Shown here: positions 1 to 8,992 of the stretch, piece by piece
How the letters are laid out: each line of letters starts with the position of its first letter
Numbering within the stretch: the first letter of the stretch is position 1
Assembly: GCF_000150275.1 (NCBI RefSeq)
Contig: NW_002060943.1
Span: 12,754,969 to 12,818,968 of the forward strand
Direction: 5' to 3'
DNA from: Trichoplax adhaerens
Taxonomy: Eukaryota; Placozoa; Uniplacotomia; Trichoplacea; Trichoplacidae
Length of the DNA: 64,000 bases
Program-made: the position numbers and the translations under genes
The notes under the pieces: generated by a model
Seen by the model: the letters and a program-made list of their open reading frames with translations, nothing else
The model's database searches: none
What the model was told of the DNA's origin: nothing

Positions 1-589
1 ACTGAGTGTAATATGGCCCAAAATAGAATACTGCCTGAAGCTTATACGGTGTAAAATAGAGGTTTGCAGTTTGCAGATTATAAGTCCTGCACGGCCAGGC
101 AATAACTTAAGATTTACGTACATTGCGTTATTCTGAACTCGCGGTTATGGGCAGTTTAGTGAATAGAGAAATAAAGCATTACTATACTTAACCGAAGATT
201 ACCAAGTTGTTGTGAGTCAGTAGGTCGAATATATCAGCTATCCGACAGTCGGAGTACCTTGTGAGTTAATCCCAGCTCCATCTCATCACGATATACCAAA
301 CTGTAACAATATTATAACTACTAGCACGAATACTCATACCACCTTAGAATCAATGTTTAAGTTATATTGGGGCTGCACTACACACTACTACTACAATAGG
401 TTTGTCATTGAACGATTTTCGCGATCTATTCGATCTTATTAGACTAATAGACCGACTTAGAATTGAACAGGGTTGAAACGCCTATACTTTAAGAAATACT
501 TGGTGGACATGTTGTTTACCGACTGCAATACTTCAGTATGGTATCGTAGTGTGCTGTTAGTGCTGTAATTATAATGAAAAGCAGAATAC
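1..589. other. Intergenic sequence at the window start
   Basis: This stretch lies downstream of the minus-strand TPR gene. It has no convincing open reading frame on either strand and no canonical AATAAA on the minus strand close to the TPR stop codon. It may contain that gene's 3' UTR. Nothing else is recognised. Confidence 0.5.
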
Positions 590-2449
590 CTAAAGCAAAT
601 ATCTAATCAAACACCTTACAAAGCGCTCAATGGTACCTGCTAACTCATCTTCCTCTTCTTGCTTCTCGTGTTTCTCTTCCTTTTCTTGCTTCTCTTTCTC
701 TTCTAGCTCCTCTTGATGCCTTTTTTCCCCTTGCTCTTCTTGCTTCTCTTGCTTCTCTTGTTTCTTCTCTTGCTTTTCTCGCTTCTCTTGCTCCTCTAGC
801 TCCTTTTGCTTCTCTTTTTCCTCTTGCTCCCTATTTTCCCCTTGCTTCTCTTGCTTCTCCTCATGCTCTTCTTGCTTCTCATGCTCCTCTTGTTTCTCCC
901 CTTGCTTTTCTTGCTTCTCTTGTTCCTCTTGTTTCTCTTTGAGTGATTTCTCATTCGTAGAAATAGCTTCTTCACGCTTACCTTCAGCTTGATAGACATT
1001 TCTTAGATTGTTATATGACTTTGCGACATCAGGATGGTTGTGACCCAAAACTGATAATAGAATGTTATAGGATTGCTCGTACATAGAAATAGCTTCTTCA
1101 TGCTTGCCTTCAGCAAGATATACATTTCCTAGACCGCTATACGACTTTGCCACATCAGGATGATTGCGACCCAAAACTGATAATCGAATCTTAAGGGATT
1201 GCTTATACATAGAAATAGCTTCTTTATGCTTGCTTTGATTACTATAGACATGACCAATGTTGCTATATGTTATAGCAATACTTGGATGATTGTCGCCAAG
1301 TTGTGTTTGTGTAATCTTGAGTGACTTGTTATACATTGATAGAGCGTCATCATACTTGCCTTGATCATCATAGACACTTGCAATGTTGTTATATGTTGTA
1401 GCAATACTTGGATGATTGTCGCCAAGTTGTGTCAGATTAATCTTGAGTGACTTGTTATACATTGATAGAGCGTCATCATACTTGTCTTGATCATCATAGA
1501 CACGACCAATGTTGTTATATGTATTAGCAATACTTGGATGATTGTCGCCAAGTTGTGTCAGATTAATCTTGAGTGACTTGTTATACATTGATAGAGCGTC
1601 ATCATACTTGCCTTGATCATCATAGACACTTGCAATGTTGTTATATGTTGTAGCAATACTTGGATGATTGTCGCCAAGTTGTGTCAGATTAATCTTGAGT
1701 GACTTGTTATACATTGATAGAGCGTCATCATACTTGCCTTGATGATCATAGACATTTCCAATGTTGTCATATGTATTAGCAATACTTGGATGATTGTCGC
1801 CAAGTTGCGTCAGTTTAATCTTGAGTGACTTGTTATACATTGATAGAGCGTCATCATACTTGCCTTGATCATCATAGACTTGTCCAATGCTGTTATATAA
1901 TACAGCAATACTTGGATCGTTATTTTCAAGAATTTTCAGTTTAATCTTTAATGATTTATTGTATTCCTTTAAAGCCTCGTCATGCTTGCCTTGATTCTGG
2001 TAGACCAAGCCAATGTTATGATAGGACTTACTGACATCAAGATGTTCACTCCCTAACGATTTTAATTTTATTTGAAGTGATTTGTTGTAATCACTCAAAG
2101 CACCCATAAAATCACCTTGAAGTCGTTTACAGTCGCCCTGGATATCGAAACAATAAGAAATCTTGACCTCTTCTAGTTTCTTAGCTAACTTTTCTGCTTT
2201 TCCACTGTATTCATTGGCTTCTATCAATTGATATTTTTGCAGGTAAGATTGAGCCATAGCGAGATAAATAGAATATTCAAGTTGACGACGACTATCGCTA
2301 CTCTCCGCTATCGATTTGATTCGAGCTACAGCTTTTTGAAAATAAAATAACGCGTCTTCATAATTGCCTTCGCCATGATATTTCACGCCCTTTTTGCGTA
2401 TAGATTCAATCTCGTCAAATATCGCAGAATTGCTAGTCTGATTGGCCAT
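590..2449 (-). CDS. Kinesin-light-chain-like TPR protein with Glu/Lys/Gln-rich tail
   Basis: A single exon of 619 aa starting at a true ATG (MANQTSN). Residues 105-482 hold nine complete 42-residue TPRs of the kinesin-light-chain/FDIS type (pattern YxxQGKYDDALxxYNKSL...LGDNHPSIAxTYxNI), with a partial tenth to about 506. Such arrays form superhelical peptide-binding scaffolds; the partner cannot be told from sequence. Repeats 3-7 (residues 189-398) are nearly identical, which suggests recent unequal exchange. Residues 507-604 are almost only E, K, Q, H and R and probably form a highly charged helix. The last 14 residues are hydrophobic and basic (ERFVRCLIRYLL). There is no signal peptide, so it is probably cytosolic. 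It is not a true kinesin light chain: the usual N-terminal heptad coiled coil is absent or very short. Confident for the TPR family, not for function. Confidence 0.9.
   Translation of the reverse strand: MANQTSNSAIFDEIESIRKKGVKYHGEGNYEDALFYFQKAVARIKSIAESSDSRRQLEYSIYLAMAQSYLQKYQLIEANEYSGKAEKLAKKLEEVKISYCFDIQGDCKRLQGDFMGALSDYNKSLQIKLKSLGSEHLDVSKSYHNIGLVYQNQGKHDEALKEYNKSLKIKLKILENNDPSIAVLYNSIGQVYDDQGKYDDALSMYNKSLKIKLTQLGDNHPSIANTYDNIGNVYDHQGKYDDALSMYNKSLKINLTQLGDNHPSIATTYNNIASVYDDQGKYDDALSMYNKSLKINLTQLGDNHPSIANTYNNIGRVYDDQDKYDDALSMYNKSLKINLTQLGDNHPSIATTYNNIASVYDDQGKYDDALSMYNKSLKITQTQLGDNHPSIAITYSNIGHVYSNQSKHKEAISMYKQSLKIRLSVLGRNHPDVAKSYSGLGNVYLAEGKHEEAISMYEQSYNILLSVLGHNHPDVAKSYNNLRNVYQAEGKREEAISTNEKSLKEKQEEQEKQEKQGEKQEEHEKQEEHEEKQEKQGENREQEEKEKQKELEEQEKREKQEKKQEKQEKQEEQGEKRHQEELEEKEKQEKEEKHEKQEEEDELAGTIERFVRCLIRYLL
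638..931 (-). repeat. Purine-rich Glu/Lys/Gln-coding low-complexity tract
   Basis: About 290 bp that are almost pure pyrimidine on the plus strand (runs such as CTTCTCTTGCTTCTC), encoding the E/K/Q-rich tail on the minus strand. The tract is a degenerate 6-15 bp periodic repeat. Strong strand asymmetry of this kind can form triplex (H-DNA) structures and is prone to slippage. Confidence 0.85.
1256..1885 (-). repeat. Five near-identical 126-bp tandem repeats inside the TPR gene
   Basis: Each 126-bp unit encodes one 42-residue TPR (repeats 3 to 7 of the protein). Units differ by only a few bases, for example alternating IANTYNNI and IATTYNNI endings, and the alternation ABAB suggests duplication of a two-unit block. 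Flanking repeats 1, 2, 8 and 9 are clearly more diverged. Confidence 0.9.
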
Positions 2450-3985
2450 ATTTTACTTTTCAACAACAATCAAAATATACAATTCGAGAAAAATAATCAA
2501 TCACAATTTGTCTACTCGATAGGGTTAACAATTTTGATCGCTGTACAAATGAGTGATAAAATACGTAAAGAGCACACTATCATGGATGCTCGATGCTTTC
2601 AAATCAAGATCAGCATTACAAAGTCTATTTCAGTTAGGAACGTGCTCTAATTAGCCAAATTGGATACGCCTTTATTTGTTAGCGGTTTTCAATCATTCAT
2701 CCATTATTCTCTTACAATTCATCAGGATGATGGGGATGAAATAAATTAAAGTGGGCAGGCTTTCTTGTCGATACTTCTTTCTATCCGTTTTTCTAATATG
2801 CCAACGTTAGTAATCTACGTCATGTAATGATACAATTGTAAGCTCACTTATTAGCATATCATTGGTATAAAATCAGTCAATCGGTCGCATTTTATAAATG
2901 TAAAATTATTTTCAATATAAATAAATCATGACCATCACAATAGTACTATACCTATTCATAACAATATTGCATATATCATAACCTATAAACTGAGCAGCAG
3001 GTAGATATCATTTAGCACAGTTCTACTCAAATTACTTTGGGTGCCTTCCTTTAATGATCACCCTCATCTTACAAAGATATCAACCATCAACATTCTCTCG
3101 ATCAATTTTAAATCAAATTTATATTGGTATCCAACGGTTCGATTTATGATTTACTGCAAAGTATTTAATTACCATATGTTACAATTCTCCTTTGTAACTA
3201 GAAAACGGGTCTTAAACACTATCTTCACTAGTACTCGTGTTCCTAACGAACTTAGGGACCTATCATAGTTGAATTAACTCTCAACTACTGTAGTGATGCA
3301 CCCTAGATTTGCTTGTGTTGCGTACTATATTTAGAATAGTTAAGTTTCTAAAAATAGATATTCTTGTGCTGCTAGATTTAGGTGACTGGTAACTACTATA
3401 TTAGAAAGTGTTATTCACTAATATAGCTGTTAACTAATTATGGTACAGGACGTTATACGACTTGAAATACTAAGATTGTAAAGATGCCCAATACCTTACG
3501 GTGTTGGACATTAATGGTAAAGTAATAATATTGTAGCAGTTTGATTAATACTGTAAAATGTAGTGATGATTCATGTCTGATTGTAGACGATGTTATTGCC
3601 TTAAATAGATTCAGAGAAAAGTATATAAGGTGTACAAATCTGAGCGTAAAGGAGGAGAAAAGATTTGATATCTAATTGAGCTCAGATTACTTTAGACTAG
3701 ATTCTTGTGAGTAATTAATTATTGCTGTACTATTCTTTAGAACCTTGTAATAAAAAGCTTTTATAGTACTGGATTCCTCTGTGGACTAAAATTACTGTGG
3801 AAACGATATTACAACTACACAAATAAGCTACTTATGACTAATAGGTTGAAATACTTCACTTTATTTACGTTAATCTTAGTCGTAAAATGTACTAAAGAAA
3901 ACGTAAGAAAATTCTTAGCAATAATAGTCAAGTGATCCTGCAAGTGACTAAATGGAACTGAGCAGCTTAGCTAGTGCTCGGCTTT
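2450..3985. other. Intergenic region upstream of the TPR gene
   Basis: AT-rich sequence without a supportable gene. Short open frames at 2375-2650 and 3041-3268 (plus strand) have no coding character that I can recognise; the first overlaps the TPR gene start. It presumably includes the TPR promoter just above 2450. Confidence 0.5.
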
Positions 3986-4327
3986 TTATAGTCTCGGCCT
4001 ACGCCGATGGTGCACTTGTGAATATTTTTGACTTAGCGACTTCCACTGTTCAGTATACATATCCTAGTATATCGGTGAGAATATCTATCTGTTGAGTAGC
4101 TTGATACATTCCGTGATAAACGTTGGAAGTTAACACGATATAATTTGCTAGAAATATTCCTGTAATTTTCTTCTTTGAAGAATATCTTGAGTTCCAAACC
4201 GTAAAGGCACAATGATTTCCTATTCGAAATCCCGCCGCTGCCACCAATTGTTAAACCATATCATCGTTCCATTTTCATACTCATCTTTATCAATGAATTG
4301 TATTATAAGTTCGGCAGTAACAAATGC
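3986..4327 (-). pseudogene. Possible decayed coding fragment with five internal TAA/TAG stops
   Basis: One minus-strand frame reads as protein-like sequence through 114 codons (FIDKDEYENGTMIWFNNWWQ, then VPLRFGTQDILQRRKLQEYF, then DMYTEQWKSLSQKYSQVHHR) but is broken by five in-frame stops, all TAA or TAG and none TGA. The family is not recognised. An overlapping frame is open for 65 codons (4050-4247), so a chance reading cannot be excluded. If real, it is a dead gene in which glutamine codons may have become stops. Confidence 0.25.
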
Positions 4328-5450
4328 TCATAAATGCTAATAACTTGGAGATATTATCAATAAATACTAATGCTAAATAAATAGTGCTTCTTTATAGAGT
4401 TTGAATATAGTGTATAGCTTGCAAATATTCTCGTCTATTGGAATTTTAACTTTTCTAGTAGCGTTTTATATCCAGTTTACGATTTAATTTTCGAAGCTAA
4501 TGTTGAAATTAATTGATTGATCAACTGTAATGCGGCAGACTATATCTTATTCTGTATAAGATTACTAAATCATAATAAATTTAAACCTACGAAACGTAAG
4601 ATAAAATTCTGCTTTTATTACAATATTTAAAAAGATCCATAAAGAATTCATAAAGAGATAAATTAATCATTTAGTAATATTTTATAGTCTAATCGATTCT
4701 AGGATAAACTGTGAGATTATCCAGCCTTTGGTATCACTGACTTAACAGCCAAGTCATTCGAAAATTAATTTTGGATGATACAGATAATGAGAACGACTAT
4801 CGTAGCATGATTTCTTGATTGTTAAGTACATTAACCAAAATAATGACAAGGGATTAAAATCACTGCTAGTAGCTTACATCCTAGAGCATTAGATACTGAA
4901 CTTTAGTGCCATTTAACTGGCTTCAGTGAAGCGTTTTAAATAATCTATTTTTGCTCAGGTTTTGCTCGGATTTAAATCGCTGAAACATAAAACACAAGCA
5001 TTTATCTTATGCTCTGTCGATAAATCGTTCGGTATTGAATGAGAAATATTTAGGCAGTAGTTAGGCAGAGAAATAGGCAAAGCAAGCTGATGGCGATCAT
5101 ATTGCTGAAAGTTTGCGGCAAGTCCGTGAAGTGTTTGTATGCTTGCTGAAGACATGCGATTGCAGACAGGTTACTTGCATCAACGATTTCTCATGCAACA
5201 GATTATTTTAAAACAGTGCTTAGACCTGAACATCTAAGAATGATATCGTCAATCTAATATGACCACAATCTGAAATATCTACTAGTGAAGATTTTTCGTT
5301 CACAGGCAGTCTATGCACAATTTATAGTACTGTATACTCTTAAACGTTACTTCAATAGGGAAATTGCAAGCTTAGTTCTATCACCGGTAGAAGCAATCAG
5401 AATTCCATATCTATATAGTGTATAGCTCCGTTACGTAATATTCTTATTAG

Positions 5451-5648
5451 TTATTTTGTGTTGATATCTTTCTCGAGATCGAGTTCGATCAGCTTTTCAT
5501 GGCTATCTGTAATGGAAATTTAGATACCAACATCGTTTGATTCGACTAATTTATATGCCTTGTCGACTGATAGGTAAATCTTAGAGCCTTTCTTATCTGT
5601 TAGCCTATCACCGCTATTGCAGCCATTTCTGACGAAAGTCTTCCAGCA
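5451..5648 (-). pseudogene. Candidate terminal exon or relic with one in-frame TAA
   Basis: After a plausible acceptor (TTTGTAGCAG at 5649-5658) the minus strand reads 66 codons, beginning CWKTFVRNGCNSGDRL and ending LIELDLEKDINTK then TAA. One in-frame TAA (5520-5522) interrupts it after SNDVGI, and coding-like sequence resumes in the same frame. The stop lies in a 21-nt segment (5507-5527) that begins GT and ends AG. That is far too short for an animal intron, so a pseudogene or a mutated glutamine codon is more likely. Family not recognised. Confidence 0.35.
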
Positions 5649-6005
5649 CTGCTACAAATAACGTACAGTAAGTTAATAAGATGCTATTTCTAGCCCTACT
5701 CTGAACTAGTGACTCAAAAAATGGTCTTCCAAGAAACGTTAAAAGTAGTTTCTGATATAAAATTATTGTAGAATATTACAGTCATAAAATTTAATCCAGG
5801 TAAACTACGAATATACAACTAGCTCTTAAGCTACCGACTAAACACCCTCCGAAAAGCACACGACTATCTTAACGTCTAAATATAATCCATGAAACCAATA
5901 ACCCACTCAAATCTAGCGCCGCCATCTTACTTATGATTACTGGTACTAGGAGTTTCAATATGCAATCCATTTTCTTACAATGATCTATCTCTATTCCGCC
6001 AGCTC

Positions 6006-6201
6006 TCAATCCATCAAATCATCGACAATTGCCTTCTGGCAAGCCCGCATAAATACTGGATAGTAGCGATTACGGATAGCCGATGTACGTGTATATTTCA
6101 AATATTTGTAATCGATCAAGTTGCCTTCAACTGGTGTTTCTGAAGCCAGCAAAGAAAGCAACTCGTATACTATTATCCTTTGGTTATTCCTGCCGCACCA
6201 A
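6006..6201 (-). CDS. Candidate terminal exon of an unrecognised minus-strand gene
   Basis: Following a good acceptor (TTTCGCTTCTATAACAG), 65 codons read without a stop to TGA at 6006-6008. They include RIIVYELLSLLASETPVEG, DYKYLKYTRTSAIRNR and YYPVFMRACQKAIVDDLMD. Composition is far more protein-like than the surrounding AT-rich DNA. I do not recognise the family. The exon starts in phase 2, so it needs at least one upstream exon. The candidate exon at 7448-7569 is on the same strand but ends in phase 0, so the two cannot be joined directly. It may be a live gene whose other exons I cannot see, or a relic. Confidence 0.4.
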
Positions 6202-7447
6202 CTGTTATAGAAGCGAAATTGACATCAAATTATTCAGTTTACTACTCTCCATTAACAGATACTGCTTTTCGTTTATTCGCTTTAATCGATTACTCTTGAT
6301 CTCCAACAGAATCTCAGCAGGAGAAGTTGAAGTAGCTTAATGGCAGATCAACTAGGATACTAGCATCTTGTCATTTCCAATTTTAAGCAATATTATGGTA
6401 AAATCAGGAAAAATTTCCAATCTTTTAGACCGCAGAAATACTAATTTACCACAAGCTACATATTCTTAGCAGTGATATAGTAGGGCATTGTACGCAGTAT
6501 TTAAATGTGCTTATAAATTCTCTCTACCTGTTAAAATTCAATTTAATTTCTATGAATAGTCTCTCTACAAAGCTATAATATTTATTAATTAATTATCATT
6601 CGTTAACAAGTGTCGTAACGGCGGAATAGAGGCCGTTGTGGAAAACAATGTAAAATTCGTTTATGTTATTGGGTTAACAGAATATCTTTCCTATGTATTT
6701 TCTTGAATAGGTGTTTCCCATATTGTTTATTTGTAGTTCATCGTCAATTTTTGCTGTAAGAGAATGGTACGCTAATTCAGAGTATCGAAATGAAAGAAAA
6801 TAGGCAGTATGTTCAGGCTATCATTAGCAATTCAAATTTGGTTTCTTAAGGTAAGGGCGTTCACTCTATTTAAAACTACAAAACAATAAGGCTATCCATT
6901 ATCTCTGATTTCTAGCAGACGGAAGAAGGAAGTAGCTATCAACGGATGTAAAAATGGCAAACATTTTCAGATGTGTAAGTTTTAGCCCCATAGGGTCATT
7001 TCCATAAAACTACTATTTCTTAGACCCTAGCTATGGTTGTTTCAGCTAATTATAAATAGCTAAAGTAATTAGATAGTTGCCAGCATCAAATTGGAATCGA
7101 TTTTTTATTTGATTTAGCAGGCTATATTACATTACAAGTCTTCAATTAATTCATGATTCAGCAATATTATAGTTATTATAAAGTGCAGAGGATAGTATTA
7201 AATGATGTCTGCGGTGTTATCAAACTGATTTCATGCTGGCGTACTATAATATCTCTACTAATGCCATATGCCATTATAAACCATAAATCTATCCTGTCGC
7301 TATCGAATTACCAGTACCCTGTGGTTACGTGTTTTAATTTATTTTTTGCTTTCAAGTAATGTATTTTCGTATATCACACGCCTAAATATATGGCAATGAT
7401 CGTTTTTAAGTAAATCCAGGGTCGATAAGGATAATAATATACGCCAC

Positions 7448-7569
7448 CTCTATAACACTGTAAATGCAATCAGGTGGTTTCCTTCCTAACAATTGCGGGC
7501 ATCGCCGATGTTCATATCCAATTTTACTTCTTTCTCTAACAATTAGTGATAACCTCTTAGTCCTCAGTT
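7448..7569 (-). CDS. Candidate internal exon of an unrecognised minus-strand gene
   Basis: A 122-nt stretch bounded by an acceptor (TTTTCTGTCGACAG) and a donor (ATAGAG followed by GTGGCG). It reads 40 codons containing LRTKRLSLIVRERSKIGYEH and RRCPQLLGRKPPDCIYSVIE. The frame enters in phase 1 and leaves in phase 0. Family not recognised. It could belong to the same gene as the terminal exon at 6006-6201, through missing exons. Confidence 0.35.
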
Positions 7570-7761
7570 CTGTCGACAGAAAATTATACAAGAACTTAAT
7601 TAACTTGTTAGCATACCTAATGAGGCGATTTTAATGTCATAAGGTAATATTTACAAGTAATCCCTATCCATTAATTATAGAGTTAGGGAGTAATTTTATT
7701 TGCCTCATTAATAACCAGCAATGCAAATTTCCTAAGCATCTAAAAATGCATCGACTGGTGA

Positions 7762-7986
7762 TGTCGTGAAAATTTTGATGTTATGAACTACTGTAAAGGT
7801 AATTTTATCATTTCTTTAGACGTTTCTGCGATAGATGTAGAGGATCAAAACGGATTAGAAATGATTCCTAGATCTCAGCAAGTGGCCATAGAATTTATAT
7901 TTGATCAAATAGTCATTGATTTCGGGCTGTAGCATCGTCAATTCATTATCTATGGGGAAGCTTGTAAAAAATCAATTTTCAATTAA
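7762..7986 (+). pseudogene. von Willebrand factor A-like fragment with one internal TAG
   Basis: The plus strand reads NFIISLDVSAIDVEDQNG, then PRSQQVAIEFIFDQIVIDFG, a TAG at 7930-7932, and resumes in frame as HRQFIIYGEACKKSIFN before TAA. The order hydrophobic strand, DxS, amphipathic helix, second strand resembles the start of a VWA fold, but the metal-binding DxSxS motif is incomplete (DVSAI). A splice acceptor at 7818-7819 could start an exon at 7820. The internal stop and missing motif favour a relic. Confidence 0.3.
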
Positions 7987-8298
7987 TGAAAATTAGCGCA
8001 ATAACCATCAACTTAGTTTCGGTAGGCCATGTCTAGGGCACATTCTTTCTTCACTACCAGAGTTGAACAATAGCTTTCAAGCAACTTCATGAATATTCAA
8101 ATTTCTTTTCAAATCCTAAAGTGCTATCGCATAATGATTCGGAAACTTCTATCAATTACTGCAATTAATGATAATATGGCGGCATTAATTAAGACATTGT
8201 TGTGAATATAAAGCCTTTACTTACAATCTTAGCAATGTGCCATCACGCTAGAGATGCTAAGGCTATCGTATATACATCAATTAATTCTATCATTACAG

Positions 8299-8449
8299 TT
8301 CGCTAGTAGAATCTGCTAAATCTGCAATTAACATTCTTCATGATGGAGAAGATCGTTTTTATATCGTTGCTTTTGGTTGCAAAAGTATCCTAGTCAACGA
8401 TAAGAAATTGGAATGGATATCACCTAGTAATTTGAGATTGAACGGATAA
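8299..8449 (+). pseudogene. von Willebrand factor A-like terminal exon or fragment
   Basis: After the acceptor TCTATCATTACAG there are 49 codons ending in TAA, including VESAKSAINILHDGEDRFYI, VAFGCKSILV and KLEWISPSNLRLNG. This matches the helix-1/strand-2/strand-3 part of VWA domains (pattern AKxAIxxxLxxxDRFxIVxFGxK). Two overlapping AATAAA signals (8448-8457) start at the stop codon. No exon carrying the N-terminal MIDAS strand joins it in phase, so it is probably the surviving end of a broken gene. Confidence 0.35.
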
Positions 8450-8457
8450 TAAATAAA
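8448..8457 (+). promoter_or_regulatory. Double AATAAA polyadenylation signal
   Basis: Two overlapping AATAAA hexamers lie directly at the end of the VWA-like terminal exon (stop TAA at 8447-8449). Such tight spacing is plausible for a compact 3' end, though AATAAA is frequent by chance in AT-rich DNA. Confidence 0.25.
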
Positions 8458-8992
8458 TTATTACTTTCTCATTTATATGAGATTATCATTTAAACTGTAG
8501 ACTAAGTTCTAATTTAAATCCTTAGCTTTCTTTTATCGGTCATTCCTCATTATTTTAGAGTATTTAATCATGCCAGAGGTCCTTTATTGCGGGCTTGATT
8601 AATTCTGAGATGGATGTGAGGATCTCCTTTTGCGCATATAAATTTTTTCTCTACAATAATGTGCCACTAAAACTATACTGCAGATGAAAAGACTTATATT
8701 TCATGTTTAACTTTTAATTACGTAGACCTCCTACCCAGCGTAATCAGCATTCAAATAAATCAACAATAATGACTTTTTCATAAGATACTGACAAGATTTT
8801 ACAGTTTAACCTCTAAGCGCAATCTATCTCAGAATTGATTTTAGCCATAAATTGAATTCAAACTCTGTTCAGCTATTGGCTCTCACATTTACAAACGTTT
8901 CATTCAAGCGATAGACCTATGGCCATTAGTAAAATTTGCATACTTTAGCAATTTACTGCCACTAGCCTCACTAATAACGCTTTTCAATTCCA

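Noticed and set aside
3986-8457. Variant genetic code with TAA/TAG as glutamine
   Set aside because: The mucin, esterase and VWA-like frames in the same window end normally at TAA or TAG, so pseudogene decay is simpler.
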